Shown: positions 7,242-9,847 of the stretch, one piece after another
Numbering within the stretch: the stretch's first letter is position 1
Layout: every line of letters begins with the position of its first letter
Notes under the pieces: model-generated
Database searches by the model: none
What the model saw: only the letters and a program-made list of their open reading frames with translations
Told to the model about the DNA's origin: nothing
NCBI GenBank assembly: GCA_017999135.1
Contig: JAGOBT010000079.1
Span: 1-9,847, forward strand
From: Burkholderiaceae bacterium
GTDB lineage: Bacteria; Pseudomonadota; Gammaproteobacteria; Burkholderiales; Burkholderiaceae_C
Direction of reading: 5' to 3'
Length of the DNA stretch: 9,847 nucleotides
Position numbers and translations under genes: made by a program

Positions 7242-8823
7242 GCATCACCTTGTCAGCCGACCGGCGCACCAGCGAGCGCACCTTGTACGCATGCGCCAGG
7301 CCCGCCGTCTGCAGGCTGGCAATGGCGCGCTGGTGCACCGCGAACAGCTGGCTGGTGGCCGGCTCCTGCAGCAGGGCCAGGTCATGCCGGCTGTCCTGCC
7401 ACAGCGACACCAGGGTGCGGCGCTCGCCCTGCAGATAGGCCCGCACCGTGGCGCCCGGCGGCAGCCCGGTGGCTGCCAGGTGCCCGGCGGCCCGCGCTGG
7501 CGGGTCGCCCATCAGGGCCGCTGGCACCGTGTCGAGCGTGGCGATGTCCAGCGGCATCGAGCCCGTGGTGGCCGACGCCTGGTCGGCGACGATGCGCTCG
7601 AGCTTGCCGATCTCGGGCTGGGCCGCCGCCACCGCCTGGTTCAACCCATGGCGCTGGGCGGCCAGCAGCCGCTCCAGGGCCCAGGCGAAGCTGTGGCTGT
7701 CGCGCGCGTCGGTGCTGGCCAGGTGGTCGATCAGGTTGCGGCCCAGGCCCAGCAGCCGCATGCGCTGGCCCGGCGCGCACAGCGTCAGGTCATGCGCCAG
7801 CTGGTCCATGAAGCGCCACAGCGCGTGGTCGTAGCGGTCCAGCAGCGACGGGTCGCGCAGCGCCACTCGCAGCGCGGTGGGCTGCAGGCGCTGCATCAGG
7901 GCCACGGTGTCGGGTGCCAGCTGCAGGTCGCGCTGGATGGCCTCGAACAGCCGGGCCAGCAATTCGATGAGCTGCGGATCGGGCGCGGCCGGGTTGGCCG
8001 GAGCGGCGCCGGCGGGCCGGGCCGGAAGGGACGGCCAATCCCGCGCCGGGCCGGGCGGCGCTGGTTCGGCCTGCAGCGGCGCGGGCAGGCTGGTGCGCAG
8101 CACATGCAGGTCGTCGGGCACCTGGTAGCGCGCGCCGGTGTGGCCCCAGATGGTGCTGCCGCTGGTGACGATGGTGCGGTAGCTGGCCGGCTCCACGCCC
8201 TGGTCTTCGAGGCGACGGCAGGCGGCCGCGTAGGCGCGCTGCAGCGTGGTGGCCAGTGGCTGGGCGGCGTCCTGCAGGAAGGCGGCCATCAGCGGGCGGG
8301 CCATCGGCAATTGCTGCACGCCCTCCCACAGGGCGCGCACCATGCGCTCGGGGCGGAACGGGTTGGTGTCGCGCGAGACATTGGCGTCGTTCACCAGCGC
8401 CGAGGTGTAGGTCTGCAGTTCGCGCAGCACCACCTCGGCCTGCAGCTTCACGGCATGGGTGCAGCGGGCGATCTCGATGTCGACGGCCACGTCGGCCTCG
8501 TCGATCAGGGCCAGGTCGGGCTCATCGAGCAGACTGGCCGCCCGCACTGCGGGTTTGGTGGCGGGCCTGGCCGCCGGCCGGCCGGGCAGCAGCGCGCGCA
8601 GGTCGTCCTGGGCGCTGAGGCGCAGCACCGCCAGCGCCCGGGCGCTGAGCTCCTTGCGGTGCTGCTGCAGCACGCGTGCGGGGTCGATGCCGCTGCCGCG
8701 CCCGGCGCCGGGCAGCCGCTCGCGCCAGCGCTGGTGCACCGCGTCGATCACCAGATCGAAGGTGACCGGCACGCGCAGCAGTTCCTCGTCGATGAAGGTC
8801 TGCAGCGTGGGGCGGGTGGGCAT
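7231..8823 (-). CDS. DUF1631-like conserved protein of unknown function
   Basis: A 530-residue, Leu/Ala/Arg-rich, mostly helical protein without a signal peptide or membrane segment. I assign it to the DUF1631 family from remembered family patterns: LIDEADVAVDIEIARC (106-121), NPFRPERMVRAL (154-165), LQPTALRVALRDPSLLDRYD (313-332) and a C-terminal block around LQGERRTLVSLW (464-475). It is divergent: the usual paired Phe of the ALRDP block is Leu-Leu here. Two Pro/Ala/Arg-rich linkers (about 78-97 and 246-285) split it into three folded parts. Some databases label relatives as thymidine phosphorylase, which nothing here supports. The open frame extends to 9093, but that part crosses the groEL terminator and the groEL 3' end, so the ATG at 8823 is used. 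No Shine-Dalgarno sequence precedes it; GATAAT lies 7 nt upstream. Its 3' end overlaps the patatin gene, suggesting coupled expression. Function is unknown. Confidence 0.75.
   Translation of the reverse strand: MPTRPTLQTFIDEELLRVPVTFDLVIDAVHQRWRERLPGAGRGSGIDPARVLQQHRKELSARALAVLRLSAQDDLRALLPGRPAARPATKPAVRAASLLDEPDLALIDEADVAVDIEIARCTHAVKLQAEVVLRELQTYTSALVNDANVSRDTNPFRPERMVRALWEGVQQLPMARPLMAAFLQDAAQPLATTLQRAYAAACRRLEDQGVEPASYRTIVTSGSTIWGHTGARYQVPDDLHVLRTSLPAPLQAEPAPPGPARDWPSLPARPAGAAPANPAAPDPQLIELLARLFEAIQRDLQLAPDTVALMQRLQPTALRVALRDPSLLDRYDHALWRFMDQLAHDLTLCAPGQRMRLLGLGRNLIDHLASTDARDSHSFAWALERLLAAQRHGLNQAVAAAQPEIGKLERIVADQASATTGSMPLDIATLDTVPAALMGDPPARAAGHLAATGLPPGATVRAYLQGERRTLVSLWQDSRHDLALLQEPATSQLFAVHQRAIASLQTAGLAHAYKVRSLVRRSADKVMRGL
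7246..7251 (-). promoter_or_regulatory. Ribosome binding site for the patatin gene, inside the DUF1631-like gene
   Basis: AAGGTG on the minus strand lies 4 nt before the GTG start at 7241 and within the last codons of the upstream gene. It supports the non-ATG start and implies that ribosomes ending at the TAG at 7231-7233 can restart at once. Confidence 0.65.
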
Positions 8824-8830
8824 GGCGGCA

Positions 8831-8836
8831 ATTATC
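8831..8836 (-). promoter_or_regulatory. -10-like hexamer close to the DUF1631-like gene start
   Basis: GATAAT on the minus strand ends 7 nt before the ATG at 8823, so a transcript from it would have essentially no leader. No recognisable -35 box lies 16-18 nt upstream. It lies downstream of the groEL terminator, where a new promoter is expected. Confidence 0.4.
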
Positions 8837-8924
8837 AATGGCGGTGCGTGGCCTGCGCCGGGGCCATGCCCCGAAAAGCACCCGATGGCAGCGCCATCTC
8901 GCCGTTGCAGCGTGCCGGAAACGG

Positions 8925-8950
8925 AACGGGCCACCCGAAGGTGGCCCGTT
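8925..8950 (-). terminator. Rho-independent terminator of groEL
   Basis: On the minus strand, a perfect 11-bp stem AACGGGCCACC / GGTGGCCCGTT encloses the very stable tetraloop TTCG (UUCG in RNA). It starts 46 nt after the groEL stop. The following sequence, CCGTTTCC, is only partly T-rich, but the start of the stem's A-tract and the stability of the hairpin support termination. It isolates groEL from the DUF1631-like gene. Confidence 0.85.
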
Positions 8951-8996
8951 GTCTGTGCAGCAGGGCTGCGGAGGCGGCGTGCCGCCTCCGTCGGAC

Positions 8997-9847
<851 letters not shown>

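Overview
The window is about 9.8 kb of very GC-rich DNA with dense, conventional bacterial gene packing. It looks like a chromosomal segment of a betaproteobacterium, most likely Burkholderiales (Rubrivivax/Leptothrix/Ideonella-like). That placement is inferred from codon use, the style of the EngB, cytochrome c4 and ResB proteins, and the neighbourhood engB / cytochrome c4 / resB / ccsB. No phage, IS element, tRNA, rRNA or CRISPR array is visible.

Left block (minus strand, 1-3030): a dihaem cytochrome c4 with a signal peptide, a rho-independent terminator, then resB and the start of ccsB joined by an ATGA overlap. ResB and CcsB are the two membrane subunits of system II cytochrome c maturation, so the block pairs the haem-attachment machinery with one of its probable clients.

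Centre (plus strand, 3078-4828): engB (ysxC), a ribosome-assembly GTPase, diverges from cytochrome c4 over overlapping -10-like boxes. It is followed after 35 nt by an alpha/beta hydrolase of the epoxide hydrolase type, whose start codon lies at the edge of a perfect 8-bp hairpin.

Right block (minus strand, 4908-9847): in transcription order, the 3' half of groEL with a strong terminator; a DUF1631-like protein of unknown function; and, overlapping it by 11 nt, a patatin-like phospholipase with a POTRA-like region and a C-terminal beta-barrel (PlpD-like, type Vd secretion). The hydrolase and the patatin genes converge on a 79-nt gap.

Most of the window is ordinary. The points most worth a second look are the coupled DUF1631/patatin pair, the patatin barrel's C-terminus without a terminal aromatic residue, three genes that lack a Shine-Dalgarno sequence and carry a -10-like hexamer 5-9 nt before the start codon (possible leaderless mRNAs), and the hairpin over the hydrolase start. 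I did not find convincing evidence of a wholly new system.
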